NCBI GenBank assembly: GCA_027923505.1
Contig: BROI01000007.1
Span: 1,054,001-1,118,000 of the forward strand
DNA length: 64,000 nucleotides
Reading direction: 5' to 3'
DNA from: Mayamaea pseudoterrestris
Lineage: Eukaryota > Bacillariophyta > Bacillariophyceae > Sellaphorales > Sellaphoraceae
The position numbers and the translations under genes were made by a program. The notes beneath the pieces were generated by a model. That model was not told where the DNA came from, did no database searches, and was given only the letters and a program-made list of their open reading frames with translations. Below are positions 54,593 to 64,000 of this stretch, piece by piece (the first letter of the stretch is position 1; each line of letters starts with the position of its first letter).

Positions 54593-55771
54593 ATGAGTAA
54601 AGCAGCAAAGTATGCATTGATTGTCTGTATCATTGCCTGTGCCATGCTTCTACTGGAAAAGCAGCTCAGTCTGCAGCGATCGCTAGTGACGCTCCTTTGG
54701 CCCATCACAATAACGAGTCACGATGCATCTGCTGCACCCAAGACGCAGCAATCACTCTCCTCTGGAACATACAATTTACTAGTGGAGCCGCCGCTACGAT
54801 TGAATGTGACTTATACACCATCTTCCAGCGAAGCCTACGTGAACGATCATGCTGGCGAGTTGGGTTTGCTTGCCGACAACTTGGCGAACTTGACCATGGC
54901 ATCGTGTCGCATCTTTACGGACGCTGAGCTGCCAGTCTATAACAACTTGCAAGCGTATCGCACGGAACTGGCGGACTATACGCGACGCGTGGATGCCTTT
55001 TCCACAAACGTCAAAGATTTGCGACGTCCTCTACAAGCTGGAGCAAATCGCAACGATCTCTGTGCAACATTGGATTTGAACTTGACGGATATATTCAAAG
55101 AATCCAATCAACTATCCCATGGATCTTTTGGATATGCGGAGCCATTGATTCCACCGCTGCGTCATCCAGAATTTTGCTTCGATCGCCAGCAACTCATGAC
55201 CATGACCTACATGGTGCACGACTGGACCACCATGTGCCATCGCTTGACGCCGTTTTCGCGGACCGTTTTCATCGACATGGGAGCCTCTCTCGCGTTCCAC
55301 TCCTCCAAAGTGACGCCGGCCATTTACATTTTGGATATTTACAAAAAGTTTGGTTTCAAATTTGACCACGTATACGCCTTTGAGATTACGCCGCAGGCGC
55401 CAGCCAAAGTGTTTGAGATGGTGCCGTCGACGTTGCTGTCGCAATACCATTGGCTCAACGTGGGCGTGGAATCGGATCCGCAGGGCAAGATGAATCCGCT
55501 GCGCATGCTGCTGGAGGAATTTACGGAAGATGACTTTGTGGTGATCAAGCTTGACATTGACACGAGCTGGATCGAGTTGCCACTCGCGTACCAACTACTG
55601 AACGACGAGCGTTACAACAAACTTGTGGATCAGTTGTATTTTGAACATCATGTGTTTCAAAAGGAGCTGGTAAGTGATTGGAAGACAACCATGCGAGGAA
55701 GTATCAAGTCGTCCTTTGATCTCTTTGGTGGATTGAGAAGAAAGGGCATTGCGGCGCATTACTGGGTGTAG
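54593..55771 (+). CDS. Type II membrane protein with FkbM-like methyltransferase domain
   Basis: 392 aa. The start MSKAAKYALIVCIIACAMLLL is an uncleaved signal-anchor, so the bulk would face the Golgi or ER lumen. In the C-terminal half RTVFIDMGASLAFHSS resembles the glycine-rich SAM motif of FkbM methyltransferases. FDHVYAFEITPQAPAKVF gives the acidic post-strand residue, and DDFVVIKLDIDTSWIELPL matches the KxDIEG-like FkbM strand, with Asp replacing Glu. Many diatom FkbM paralogues have this Golgi-anchored layout and probably methylate sugars or glycans. The first 180 residues (Thr/Asn-rich with several N-glycosylation sequons) are not assigned. I chose the ATG at 54593 because the frame extends upstream only from a non-ATG codon. 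Confidence 0.7.
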   Translation: MSKAAKYALIVCIIACAMLLLEKQLSLQRSLVTLLWPITITSHDASAAPKTQQSLSSGTYNLLVEPPLRLNVTYTPSSSEAYVNDHAGELGLLADNLANLTMASCRIFTDAELPVYNNLQAYRTELADYTRRVDAFSTNVKDLRRPLQAGANRNDLCATLDLNLTDIFKESNQLSHGSFGYAEPLIPPLRHPEFCFDRQQLMTMTYMVHDWTTMCHRLTPFSRTVFIDMGASLAFHSSKVTPAIYILDIYKKFGFKFDHVYAFEITPQAPAKVFEMVPSTLLSQYHWLNVGVESDPQGKMNPLRMLLEEFTEDDFVVIKLDIDTSWIELPLAYQLLNDERYNKLVDQLYFEHHVFQKELVSDWKTTMRGSIKSSFDLFGGLRRKGIAAHYWV

Positions 55772-56144
55772 CTTGTATATCTGTATATTTTGCTTTATCT
55801 ATTTTTGAAAGCTGACATAACTTCTGCAGTTTGAAATGGTACTACTTCCAATATTGTATGCTCCCAGCCCCAATGCTAACGATAGCCTACTTGAATTGAT
55901 CGAGACGTGAAAGGTTCGGCTGCGACATCGCACCGCCATCAACGCGGCCCAATAGCCTACTTGAATTGATCGAGACGTGAAAGGTTCGGCTGCGACATCG
56001 CACCGCCATCAACGCGGCCCAAATGATCCGCTCGTTCATCAAATAACTCGACGGCCGTGATCACAATGTCAAGCATTTCTATACACCAACCTTACTCACA
56101 AGCTGTATTAAAACGCGATAAAAAAAGCGTTGGGAAAGAATACA
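55772..56144. other. Intergenic: promoter of ARL2 with tandem duplication
   Basis: A 373-base spacer; apart from the 70-bp duplication I see no gene. Confidence 0.5.
55882..56021. repeat. Perfect 70-bp tandem duplication
   Basis: Bases 55882-55951 recur at 55952-56021 with no difference that I can see. The lack of divergence suggests a very recent event. It lies in the spacer upstream of the ARL2 gene. Confidence 0.95.
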
Positions 56145-56808
56145 ATGGGTCTTCTATCCATACTCAGAAAAGTGAGCTAAAGACGGAACGTGAAAGCATT
56201 TGTGTGTGTTTGTTCAAGACTGACTTGCTGATCTCACTCACGCCTTGCATCGACCATTTTCCTGTCTACAGATTAAGCAAAAGGAGAAGGAAGTTCGGAT
56301 TCTCATTCTCGGTCTAGATAATGCTGGCAAAACCACCATTTTGCGTCGCATTTGCGGTCAGTCGATTGATACGATTGAGCCTACTCTTGGCTTTAACATT
56401 CAAAGTCTGGAACACAAGAACTACCAGCTAAACCTATGGGATGTAGGTGGTCAAAAGTCCATTCGAGCCTACTGGCGAAACTACTTTGAGCAGACGGATG
56501 GTTTGATTTGGGTGGTGGACAGTGCGGACCGAGTTCGACTGGAGCTTTGTCGCCAGGAACTCATGGAGTTGCTGCAACAGGAGCGACTAGCTGGAGCATC
56601 ATTATTAATATATGCCAACAAGCAAGATGTCAGCGGAGCACTTGCATTGGAAGAGATTGCACAGGTTCTAGAGCTAACGACGAACAAGCAATTTGATAAT
56701 CGACATTGGAACATTTTGGCTTGCAGCGCCGTCACAGGAAATGGACTTCTCGAAGGCATGGATTGGATTGTCAGTGACATTGCAGATAGAATATTCATGT
56801 TAGCATAG
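56145..56808 (+). CDS. ARL2: ADP-ribosylation-factor-like GTPase ARL2
   Basis: Exons 56145-56171 and 56272-56808, about 187 aa. Exon 1 encodes MGLLSILRK, the ARL2 N-terminal helix; it is joined to [15 protein letters not shown]1 is GLDNAGKTT, switch I PTLGFNI, G3 WDVGGQ, G4 NKQD, and the family block [25 protein letters not shown] is nearly identical to animal ARL2. It keeps Gly2 but, as in ARL2 elsewhere, has no clear myristoylation context. ARL2 works with tubulin cofactor D and with mitochondrial and microtubule regulation. Confidence 0.96.
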
Positions 56809-57376
56809 AGTCTTTGAGCTTAATCGTGACATCTAACGTTGTTATACCAGTTTCATCGCAACACGCATTTTTTGCTCCGACCTCGGGTTGGTGGGCACGT
56901 TCGATGGCTCAGTCACAGTCACTGTAAATTCTTTAACCAATGATGTCATGCTTGTCTATAGGATGCGGAGCCATCGCAAAGCAGGCGAGGGCTATCGTCG
57001 TGGATGAACAATGGTCCTGCGCTGCCATATGCTCCTATTGGCTTCAATGGCATACGAGGAGACTAATAAATTCACATTTTGCAACTCCAAGTTACCGTTT
57101 TAACCAGAGAGCTTAGTTGTCCGGCAACAAAAATGCTTGCATGGTTTTGTAGCTGCACAAAATCAGATAGTATACTGCATCCCGTCATATCTTAACTGTG
57201 ATAGCATGAAATATCGCCCCCGACAGTGCCACGCCATCGAGTCAGACCTTTTTCAAATTGAACGTCATACCGTTACTCAACTACGCGTCGTTTCTTTCGC
57301 TTTGACGACGGATTACACACATCATGCTGCCTCAATTATCAATTGAAAGTGCTCTGTATGATACATAGATCGAGTA
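56809..57376. other. Intergenic, 568 bases
   Basis: 3' flank of ARL2 and promoter of the AON synthase gene. No gene or RNA motif seen. Confidence 0.45.
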
Positions 57377-58714
57377 ATGCAAACGAATAACAAGTGGATG
57401 GATGATTGCATGAATCGGGTGCTTGATGAGCGCCGAAGGAAAGGCACTCTACGAAGCCTTTCCGCATGCTCATCCGACCCGCAGCCTCATGATGGGGCTG
57501 AAGCTGCGACGAACCAGATTGACTTTTCCAGCAATGACTACCTTGGACTAGCTCGCGAATCGGAGCAAACCGCAATGGTTGCGTCTGCCTTGACACAAGC
57601 AGATGCAATGCCGCTGGGCGCCACTGGCTCTCGCTTGCTTTCGGGCGATTCATTGGCTCACCAACAACTGGAAGACTACCTTGCCATGGTCCATTGTCAA
57701 CCGGCAGCCCTCCTTTGCAACTCTGGCTACGATGCCAATTTGTCAGTCGTTTCTAGTCTAACATGTGACTGCATTATTTACGACGAATACATTCACAACT
57801 CGCTGCATATGGGCCTTCGACTATGGAAGGCAAAGACGAGTAGTCAAGGCAAACATGACAACAACAACAAGACTTGCGCTAGTTTTTTGCACAACGACTT
57901 GAATGATTTACAAAAGCAGCTGCAATCATACTCGAATCATACCGTTGTCGTCGTAGTGGAAAGCGTCTATAGCATGGACGGTGACATCGCGCCGCTGCGC
58001 CAAATGCTAAATCTTTGCCAACAATTTCATGCCATGCTGGTGGTCGACGAAGCGCATGGCTTGGGTTTCTGTGGAGGTCCGCCAGCGTCTACAATCAAGA
58101 ATAACTATACTGGAACTGGCGTCTTAGCAAGAGAAAATGTACAAAATCACCCCAACTTGCATTGCTCAATTCATACCTTTGGCAAGGCAGCCGGATGCCA
58201 CGGTGCAGTCGTATGTGGATCCAAACTACTGAAGCAATATCTCGTCAATTACGCATATCCTTTTATATACTCGACCGCCTTGCCTCCGCATTCGCTCGTC
58301 GTTATCAAGTGTGCCTACGAAACCATGACAGGGCCGCGAGGAGATGCACTGCGCGACAAACTAAACCAGCTCATTACATTGTTTCGAAAGAATCTCACGG
58401 CGCATTTGCGCGCAATTTACTGTCCCTCCATCAAGCTACTTGCGTCAAACACGCCAATCCAAGCGCTCATGGTGCCCGGCAATGAACAGTGTACACAATT
58501 CTGTCAGCAACTCTATGCTGCATCAACCAAGCGTATTGTATTGTATCCCATCAAGACACCGACAGTTCCAGCTGGTCAGGAGAGAGTTCGCATCATTATT
58601 CATGCGCATAATACAGTTGAACAAGTGCTTATGCTAGTTGATCTCATCAAGACGACACTCAACGACATGGCCCTATCGCGTCGCCATGACATGTTACTCC
58701 AATCTAAATTATAG
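57377..58714 (+). CDS. bioF: 8-amino-7-oxononanoate synthase (BioF), peroxisomal C-terminus
   Basis: Single exon, 445 aa. It is a PLP enzyme of the alpha-oxoamine synthase family. IDFSSNDYLGLA and ATGSRLLSGDSLAHQQLE open the family fold. VVVVVESVYSMDGDIAPL, VDEAHGLGFCG and the PLP lysine in HTFGKAAGCHGA are diagnostic. It condenses pimeloyl-CoA (or pimeloyl-ACP) with alanine in biotin synthesis. The protein ends LLQSKL, a canonical PTS1 tripeptide, and the N-terminus has no presequence, so a peroxisomal site is expected, as known for the plant and fungal enzymes. Asn-rich inserts near residues 155 and 245 lengthen it relative to bacterial BioF (about 385 residues). Confidence 0.93.
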   Translation: MQTNNKWMDDCMNRVLDERRRKGTLRSLSACSSDPQPHDGAEAATNQIDFSSNDYLGLARESEQTAMVASALTQADAMPLGATGSRLLSGDSLAHQQLEDYLAMVHCQPAALLCNSGYDANLSVVSSLTCDCIIYDEYIHNSLHMGLRLWKAKTSSQGKHDNNNKTCASFLHNDLNDLQKQLQSYSNHTVVVVVESVYSMDGDIAPLRQMLNLCQQFHAMLVVDEAHGLGFCGGPPASTIKNNYTGTGVLARENVQNHPNLHCSIHTFGKAAGCHGAVVCGSKLLKQYLVNYAYPFIYSTALPPHSLVVIKCAYETMTGPRGDALRDKLNQLITLFRKNLTAHLRAIYCPSIKLLASNTPIQALMVPGNEQCTQFCQQLYAASTKRIVLYPIKTPTVPAGQERVRIIIHAHNTVEQVLMLVDLIKTTLNDMALSRRHDMLLQSKL

Positions 58715-59291
58715 GTTGATTAAGACGCATAATATGCCAGTCTCGTTACGTCAAGCCGTTTATAGTATGAAACATGTTTCATACTCTCGGTCTCTCAACG
58801 TGACACCAAGCCGGTTATTGTACATGTTCCATACTTTCGGCCTCTCAACAGCGATCGTCTATATATATAGTCACAACCAAATCTCGAAAAAAAACGGTTG
58901 CAATCATGCGACTGATCTTGATAGTGTAGTCTCTACAAACAACCTTTCGTCATGTATTTTTAATACCGCTACGACTTAATTTGAATTCGATAGCCAATCA
59001 GAAACTGGTCATTTTCCGTGAATTGCAAATGACTCTTCTGCACGACACGACGATGCCCTTCGATCCTGTAAAATGCTTGCGACACCCATCAGGGAGACCA
59101 AGCTGGATCCGATTGGAACATTGCACTGCCATAAGGACCTATCGGAAGGTGCTGCCTGTCGTAGGAGCAAAGCAAGAGTTGTCTGCAGCAGCGAGTGACG
59201 TCAAAAGTGCGCCAGCCATTGAGACAGCAATCAACGTCGACACGGCGGCATCCAGAAAGCTCTAGCAACAACAAGGTTATTCACGTGAATT
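58715..59291. other. Intergenic, 577 bases
   Basis: Contains an imperfect direct repeat of about 27 bases (CATGTTTCATACTCTCGG-like at about 58779 and 58824), with a TA-rich run near 58860. A short plus-strand frame at 58981-59265 has no motif. Nothing else seen. Confidence 0.5.
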
Positions 59292-62200
59292 ATGTCGGAA
59301 CCCCCAAACGAAGAGCCGAGCGGCATCAAGGCTCGACTCTTGGCCTATCAGCAAGCTGCCAAGACTAAACGAGCCTTGAAGAAACAACGGAGCAGTGAAA
59401 ACTTGACGGAGATGATGAATGCATCGACTGGACAATTGGCAAGGAATTTGGAGGAGGCTGCCAAGGCGCGAAAGGAACACAATAAGCGACCATCGCTAGT
59501 CGGTAAATTGGATTCGTCAAAAATGGCCAAATTTCATGATTCGGGCGCTGGCTTGAATGATTCTGGCAATGTCAACTCGCATTCAAATCTTGTCATTGAC
59601 GAGGAGCGCGAGCAGCGTGAAGCATCTGAAAAATTAAACAAGATGCTTGGGGCAGTCGATGGTGGAAATAGCAGCAGCAGCAATCTTGATCACGCCAGTC
59701 GACACCAGCTGCCCGAATTTAGTACGGCACGGACTCGGTACTTGAGCGCCGTTCAAAAGCTTGTGCCGGCGCCACTGCCGGATCAAAAGGGAGACGAAAA
59801 GAAAAAGGCGATTGAACGAGAAAAGGTAAAGAAACAAGCCTATGGATCGCTGAAAATGGCATGGGATCAGTTTGAAGTCGTTGCCAAGGATCGTCCTCGC
59901 GAGCCGACGGAAGCCGAGCTTAGAATCAAGGCAGAAATGGCTCAACTGGAAGATCGCATTGACAAGGAGTGGGTACAATATGCTGAAAAGGTTGTGAAAC
60001 GAGCCGTTGCTGATGGAGATACCGATGAGGCCGAAATTGGGCAGTGGAAGAATGAAGTTGTGAACATGCAGAAGGAGTCGGAAGTCAGACGAAAACAGAA
60101 AATTAAGCAACAAAAAATCGAGGAAGAAAAGTATTGGAAAGACGAGACAGAACGGCTTCGAGCTGAGCTTAAGGACGAGAGTGAACTGGGCAGTGATGAA
60201 GAGTGGGAATCGGATACAGAAGCGGTTCAAGACGTGAAGGACGAATCTGAACGATCGCAGAAGGAAGTTGCTCTATTGGAGACGCGCACCATTTCACCTC
60301 TCGTAATGTCGCCAAAAGCGATTGTGACGTCGCCATCCAAGGTGTCTCACGTTGCTGAAAAAAGTTCTCCGAAACACGCTCGTGCGTCATCAAGCATTGC
60401 CGAGAAAGCCAAAATGTTTGCTTCCCCAAAGCAGTTCGGCAAGCCGCCCGTTAAACCACCGCTGAGCGTGTCGGAAAGAACGCAGAAGCTTTTTCCTCAG
60501 AAAGCACCACTTATTGAGCCACCAGCGGAGCAAGCACCGATGATTGACCCCCGTACAGAAAAGGCCACCACCGTTCCGATGAAAAGGTTTACCAGGAAGG
60601 TCACCCCGGTCAAAAAGGAATGCCTTGCAATTGACAAAAAGCTTGAAAAGCTGATATCGTTAATGAGTGAAGTCGATGGCTCTAAGACAATACCGAGAGA
60701 CGATGGCGAAGTACGGCAGCGCTATATTGAATGCGTCTATAAACTGATTCCATCAGAAATCCCCACTAACTTGAATGCTTCGGCCAAGCTTGTGCGCCTT
60801 GAGGCTGAGTCCAAAAAGAAATTACTTTACAAGCGCCTCCAGACAGCTTGGGACTCGTATGAACTCACAACAATGTGCCGGCAAACCCGGAATAAGGTGG
60901 CGGATGGCAAGATAAGTCGTGCCGAGGACATTGTTGATTCTGCCTGGATTGGATTCGCCAAGTCGGTAGTCGCTGCCGCTGCCACGGAAACTGTTAGTGA
61001 TAATGTTTACAATTACGAGATTGATAAGTGGAAGGCAGAAGCTTTACGTCTCAAAGCGCTCTGCGTAAAGCGCAAACGCCGCAAAGGGCGAAAGGTCACA
61101 AAAGCTGAGGCTGAAGCGGCAACGGCGGCTTCACGCGGCGATCTTATGGACAACCTGGATGAGTTGGTATATAGGAACGTTCATGCTATGGCGCTCCCTC
61201 CCTATAAGAGACTGACGGTTGATGAGCTGGACGTTTATGAACAACACATTTTTGAGGCGGTCCAGAGTGCGAAGCCGGAAACTATTCGCAAACAAGACTC
61301 GTCGTCCAATGGCGACGAGGATCCAAAGTCAAGGATCATTGTTGATGCCAGAAAGAAAGCAAGTAGCAGGGCTGTTGCTAAGCTCAGTACGCTCTTGTCG
61401 GGATGCGATGGTAAAGCGAAGAAGACCGTCACTTATACTGAAGCGAAAAGTCGATATATTGCAGCAGTCCGTAAGCTTGCGCCTTCCGATATTCCCGCGA
61501 GTACGTCGGGACCAGCGAGAGATAAGTATCTCCGTGAAGAAGCCAAGAAGATGAAGAAATACGAGAAATTGAAGTCAACATGGGATGTGTATGAGTCAAC
61601 CTTGGATCCAAAGCAGATACCAGTGAAAGAGGAGAAGAGAGTTGACACTGTCGAAGCTCTAGTTGACAGCGCCTGGGCAGGTTTTGCAAAGACGCTTCTG
61701 CGAGAGGCTGACGGAATAAGCGAAGATTTTGACGGCGAGGTGGACAAATGGAGGACCGAAGCTATGAGGTTGAAATCTCAAGCTGTAGCTCGGAAGCGTC
61801 GAAAGAAACGCTTCGTTTCCAAAAACGAGGCCGCGATAGCAGCGGCCGCTGCAGTTGGAATGGTTTTAGACGACGATGATTTAGACGAGCACGTTTACCG
61901 CCATTTGAGTGCGTCACGCCCACAAGATGTCGATGACGATCAATATGAAGGGATGATATTTGACAAAATTGCTCAGGGTCGACCTGGCATGGGCAATCCT
62001 TGGGATAATCTTTCCGATTCAGAGGAGGAAATTGTTATTGGCGAGGCCGTCATTGAGCGCCCAGAGCTGCTTGTAGGGACCGCTTTTGATGACAGCATTA
62101 GCAGAGACACATATTTTGACGAACATCAGTTTGGTTCGATTAATGGATTGCGAGTTGGCTATGGAAATCCTTGGGATGACTTATCCGACAACGAAGGAAC

Positions 62201-64000
62201 TATGCCTGACGATGTCGCAACATTGGAAGAGTCAACGAAAGGGAAGCTCGGTAGGATGGTATCTGAGGTGCTTGGGGAAGAACTGGCTCCAACGTCCTAT
62301 GCTGATGCACGCTCGCTATATGTTGCTGCCGTAAAACGTCTTGCACCTTCGGACATTCAACATGGTCTGAAAGGAGACGCCAAGAAAAATGCCCTACTGC
62401 AAGAAGCTCGAAAGAAAGAAGAGTACGCCGTTTTGAAACGAACTTTTGATGCATATGAAATGGTTGCGCGTGATAAACCAATGAATGACAACGTTGGAGA
62501 AGCAGAAGTTGCGAGAATTGAAGACCTTGCAGATACGAGCTGGGTAGGCTTTGCCAAGACGGTAATAAAACAAGCGGAAGCTGATGGCGATGCTAGCGAA
62601 GAATATCAAGATGAGATTGATAAATGGAAAAGCGAAGCATTGCGAATGAAAGCGCTTGCCCTTGCTCGCAAACGCCGCAAGAAGCGCACAGTCACAAAAC
62701 AGGAAGCTGCAATCGCCACAGCTGCTGCTGCTGGTTTCGACGATGGGGAGGATGACTACGATGAGCGAGTTTTTCGTTCGGTGGCCAATTGTCGTCCTGG
62801 TATGGCAAGCCCATGGGATGATTTAAGTGATAACGAGGCTAACCTTAATTCTCTGGAACGTGGCAACAATGCTGAAGAGGAGGAAGAACCAGTATATGGC
62901 GCAATAAATAGTTATCGCGTTGGAGGTCACAATCCCTGGGACGATTTATCAGATAATGAGGAAGAATCAGCGAAACCATCTGCGCCGCACGAAAAATGCT
63001 CTGATAAGCTCGTAAGTATTCTTGATCAAGTTAATGGCGAAAAAGCTATCACGAGAGATTATCATTCTTTGCGGAGTCGCTATATTCAAGCAGTTCATCA
63101 GTTGGCTCCGTCAAGAATTCCCGCGGGTTCCAGCTTTGCAGGCGCGAAGAATATGCTGTTGACGGAAGCCAAGAAGAAGGAGCAATACGAAACGCTGAAG
63201 AAGCAGTGGGACATTTACGAAATCACTACCAAAGATAAATTAGTAGGCGACATGGACGGCGAGAGAAAGGTCAACAGAGCTGAGGATCTCATCGACACTT
63301 GCTGGGTGGGCTTTGCGAAAACTGTTGTGGCCTGTGCGCAAGGAAGCCAAATGGATGCGGATTCCGAATACAAAGATGAAATTGACAAGTGGAAATCTGA
63401 AGCAAGGCGATTGAAAGCCCAAGCATTAAAAAGGAAACGACGCAAAGGTCGGAAATTCACAAAGAGAGAATCTGAGGAAGCACTTTCAGCCGAAAAAGCG
63501 CAAGACAATAGCAACTATGACGAGGAAATATACGTTCAAGTATGCGCATCAGCGGCCGACAAAAGCTTCGCCAACAATGTCGAGTTTGATCAATATGAGG
63601 ATCAAGTGTATGCGTCGTTAAGTTCGCTTCGACCGGGCATGGGCAACTTCTGGGATGATATTTCTGATTCTGAAGAGGATCCACAATCAAAGAAACTCGC
63701 AGACTTAAAAATAAAAGAAGAAACAAAGTCAACGGAGGCTCTCTCGGCCGTTATATCAACTGTATGTGGCGGTGACAGTGTTGTGAAGAGCTACAGTTCC
63801 GCCCGATCACTTTACGTAAAAGCGTTGCAAAAGCTAGCCCCAGCAAAGCTGCCGAAAGCATCGGTAGGCATTGCAAAAAAGAACTTTCTGATAGAAGAGT
63901 CGAGGAAGAAAGATCTGTATGACAAGCTTACGGAGGCGTTCGATCGATATGAAATTAGTCTTGTCGAGCGACCACGAGATATTGAAGCTGAAAGGAAGTT
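59292..64000 (+). CDS. Large modular repeat protein, C-terminus beyond window
   Basis: Continuous frame of over 1,560 codons from MSEPPNEEPSGIKARL to the window edge, without a visible intron. I do not recognise the family. The N-terminal 140 residues are charged and coiled-coil-like. Then comes a module of about 240-290 residues repeated six times, starting near 59720, 60714, 61447, 62310, 63076 and 63804 (the last is partial). Each contains (R/L)Y(I/V)xAVxKLAPSxIP, EAxKKxxYxxLKxxWDxYE, the helix DSAWxGFAK, EIDKWKxEAxRLKA, a basic run RKRRKKRxVTKxEA and, from the third on, an acidic signature RPGMGNPWDDLSDNE or close variants. Alternating basic and acidic blocks with long helices suggest a scaffold; DDLSDNEE looks like a casein-kinase-2 site. 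No signal peptide is seen. Location and function are unknown. Confidence 0.85.
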   Translation, partial: MSEPPNEEPSGIKARLLAYQQAAKTKRALKKQRSSENLTEMMNASTGQLARNLEEAAKARKEHNKRPSLVGKLDSSKMAKFHDSGAGLNDSGNVNSHSNLVIDEEREQREASEKLNKMLGAVDGGNSSSSNLDHASRHQLPEFSTARTRYLSAVQKLVPAPLPDQKGDEKKKAIEREKVKKQAYGSLKMAWDQFEVVAKDRPREPTEAELRIKAEMAQLEDRIDKEWVQYAEKVVKRAVADGDTDEAEIGQWKNEVVNMQKESEVRRKQKIKQQKIEEEKYWKDETERLRAELKDESELGSDEEWESDTEAVQDVKDESERSQKEVALLETRTISPLVMSPKAIVTSPSKVSHVAEKSSPKHARASSSIAEKAKMFASPKQFGKPPVKPPLSVSERTQKLFPQKAPLIEPPAEQAPMIDPRTEKATTVPMKRFTRKVTPVKKECLAIDKKLEKLISLMSEVDGSKTIPRDDGEVRQRYIECVYKLIPSEIPTNLNASAKLVRLEAESKKKLLYKRLQTAWDSYELTTMCRQTRNKVADGKISRAEDIVDSAWIGFAKSVVAAAATETVSDNVYNYEIDKWKAEALRLKALCVKRKRRKGRKVTKAEAEAATAASRGDLMDNLDELVYRNVHAMALPPYKRLTVDELDVYEQHIFEAVQSAKPETIRKQDSSSNGDEDPKSRIIVDARKKASSRAVAKLSTLLSGCDGKAKKTVTYTEAKSRYIAAVRKLAPSDIPASTSGPARDKYLREEAKKMKKYEKLKSTWDVYESTLDPKQIPVKEEKRVDTVEALVDSAWAGFAKTLLREADGISEDFDGEVDKWRTEAMRLKSQAVARKRRKKRFVSKNEAAIAAAAAVGMVLDDDDLDEHVYRHLSASRPQDVDDDQYEGMIFDKIAQGRPGMGNPWDNLSDSEEEIVIGEAVIERPELLVGTAFDDSISRDTYFDEHQFGSINGLRVGYGNPWDDLSDNEGTMPDDVATLEESTKGKLGRMVSEVLGEELAPTSYADARSLYVAAVKRLAPSDIQHGLKGDAKKNALLQEARKKEEYAVLKRTFDAYEMVARDKPMNDNVGEAEVARIEDLADTSWVGFAKTVIKQAEADGDASEEYQDEIDKWKSEALRMKALALARKRRKKRTVTKQEAAIATAAAAGFDDGEDDYDERVFRSVANCRPGMASPWDDLSDNEANLNSLERGNNAEEEEEPVYGAINSYRVGGHNPWDDLSDNEEESAKPSAPHEKCSDKLVSILDQVNGEKAITRDYHSLRSRYIQAVHQLAPSRIPAGSSFAGAKNMLLTEAKKKEQYETLKKQWDIYEITTKDKLVGDMDGERKVNRAEDLIDTCWVGFAKTVVACAQGSQMDADSEYKDEIDKWKSEARRLKAQALKRKRRKGRKFTKRESEEALSAEKAQDNSNYDEEIYVQVCASAADKSFANNVEFDQYEDQVYASLSSLRPGMGNFWDDISDSEEDPQSKKLADLKIKEETKSTEALSAVISTVCGGDSVVKSYSSARSLYVKALQKLAPAKLPKASVGIAKKNFLIEESRKKDLYDKLTEAFDRYEISLVERPRDIEAERK

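Noticed and set aside
57137-57346. Short plus-strand frame before BioF
   Set aside because: No domain, no conserved start context, lies in the promoter region.
1-64000. CRISPR array or bacterial operon
   Set aside because: No spacer-repeat array; genes have spliceosomal introns and eukaryotic families.

Overview
The window reads as nuclear DNA of a photosynthetic stramenopile, most likely a diatom. Genes are dense and lie on both strands, with short GT-AG introns (about 45 to 325 bp). There is a Ty1/copia retroelement, a CCT-domain regulator, a secreted PS-repeat protein, alpha-carbonic anhydrases with signal peptides, and a Ufd1-type protein carrying a signal peptide. That last feature is typical of the SELMA import machinery of red-algal complex plastids. 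The species cannot be named from sequence alone.

Layout. 1-6830: one copia-type LTR element on the minus strand, cut by the window edge. 7163-10375: a membrane protein, a NudC/CS protein and the actin-capping alpha subunit. 10499-13597: a Cu/Zn-SOD-like protein with a rebuilt metal site, divergent from a mitochondrial-type PEP carboxykinase. 14217-25122: a nine-exon PPR protein, mitochondrial EF-Tu, ribosomal protein eL8, a selenocysteine tRNA gene, the U3 snoRNP protein Imp3 and a CCT-domain protein. 25756-31690: the rRNA modification enzyme Tsr3, then two tandem alpha-carbonic anhydrase genes separated by a 1.05 kb non-autonomous DNA transposon with inverted termini and two mirrored 30-bp repeat arrays. 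31691-44778: an ABC1 kinase, a PIN-like carrier, an unrecognised two-exon protein, a small Tim protein, citrate synthase, the PS-repeat secreted protein and a Qc-SNARE. 44779-48189: two copies of a lineage-restricted zinc-motif family flanking a copia relic. 48190-58714: ADP/ATP carrier, a Ufd1-like SELMA candidate, a ubiquitin-like/WLM protease, CWF19L1-like, an FkbM-like membrane protein, ARL2 and an AON synthase ending in -SKL. 59292-64000: a large protein of repeated modules that runs off the edge.

Themes. Carbon metabolism is well represented: two carbonic anhydrases, a mitochondrial-type PEPCK, citrate synthase and the ADP/ATP carrier. TGACGT-type hexamers, the core of known diatom CO2/cAMP-responsive elements, occur upstream of several of these. 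Ribosome production is also represented (eL8, Imp3, Tsr3). The most notable single items are the selenocysteine tRNA, the SOD-like protein with CxC in place of the copper-binding HxH, the DNA transposon between the carbonic anhydrase copies, and the modular repeat protein at the right edge. All calls come from reading the sequence; no database search was run.
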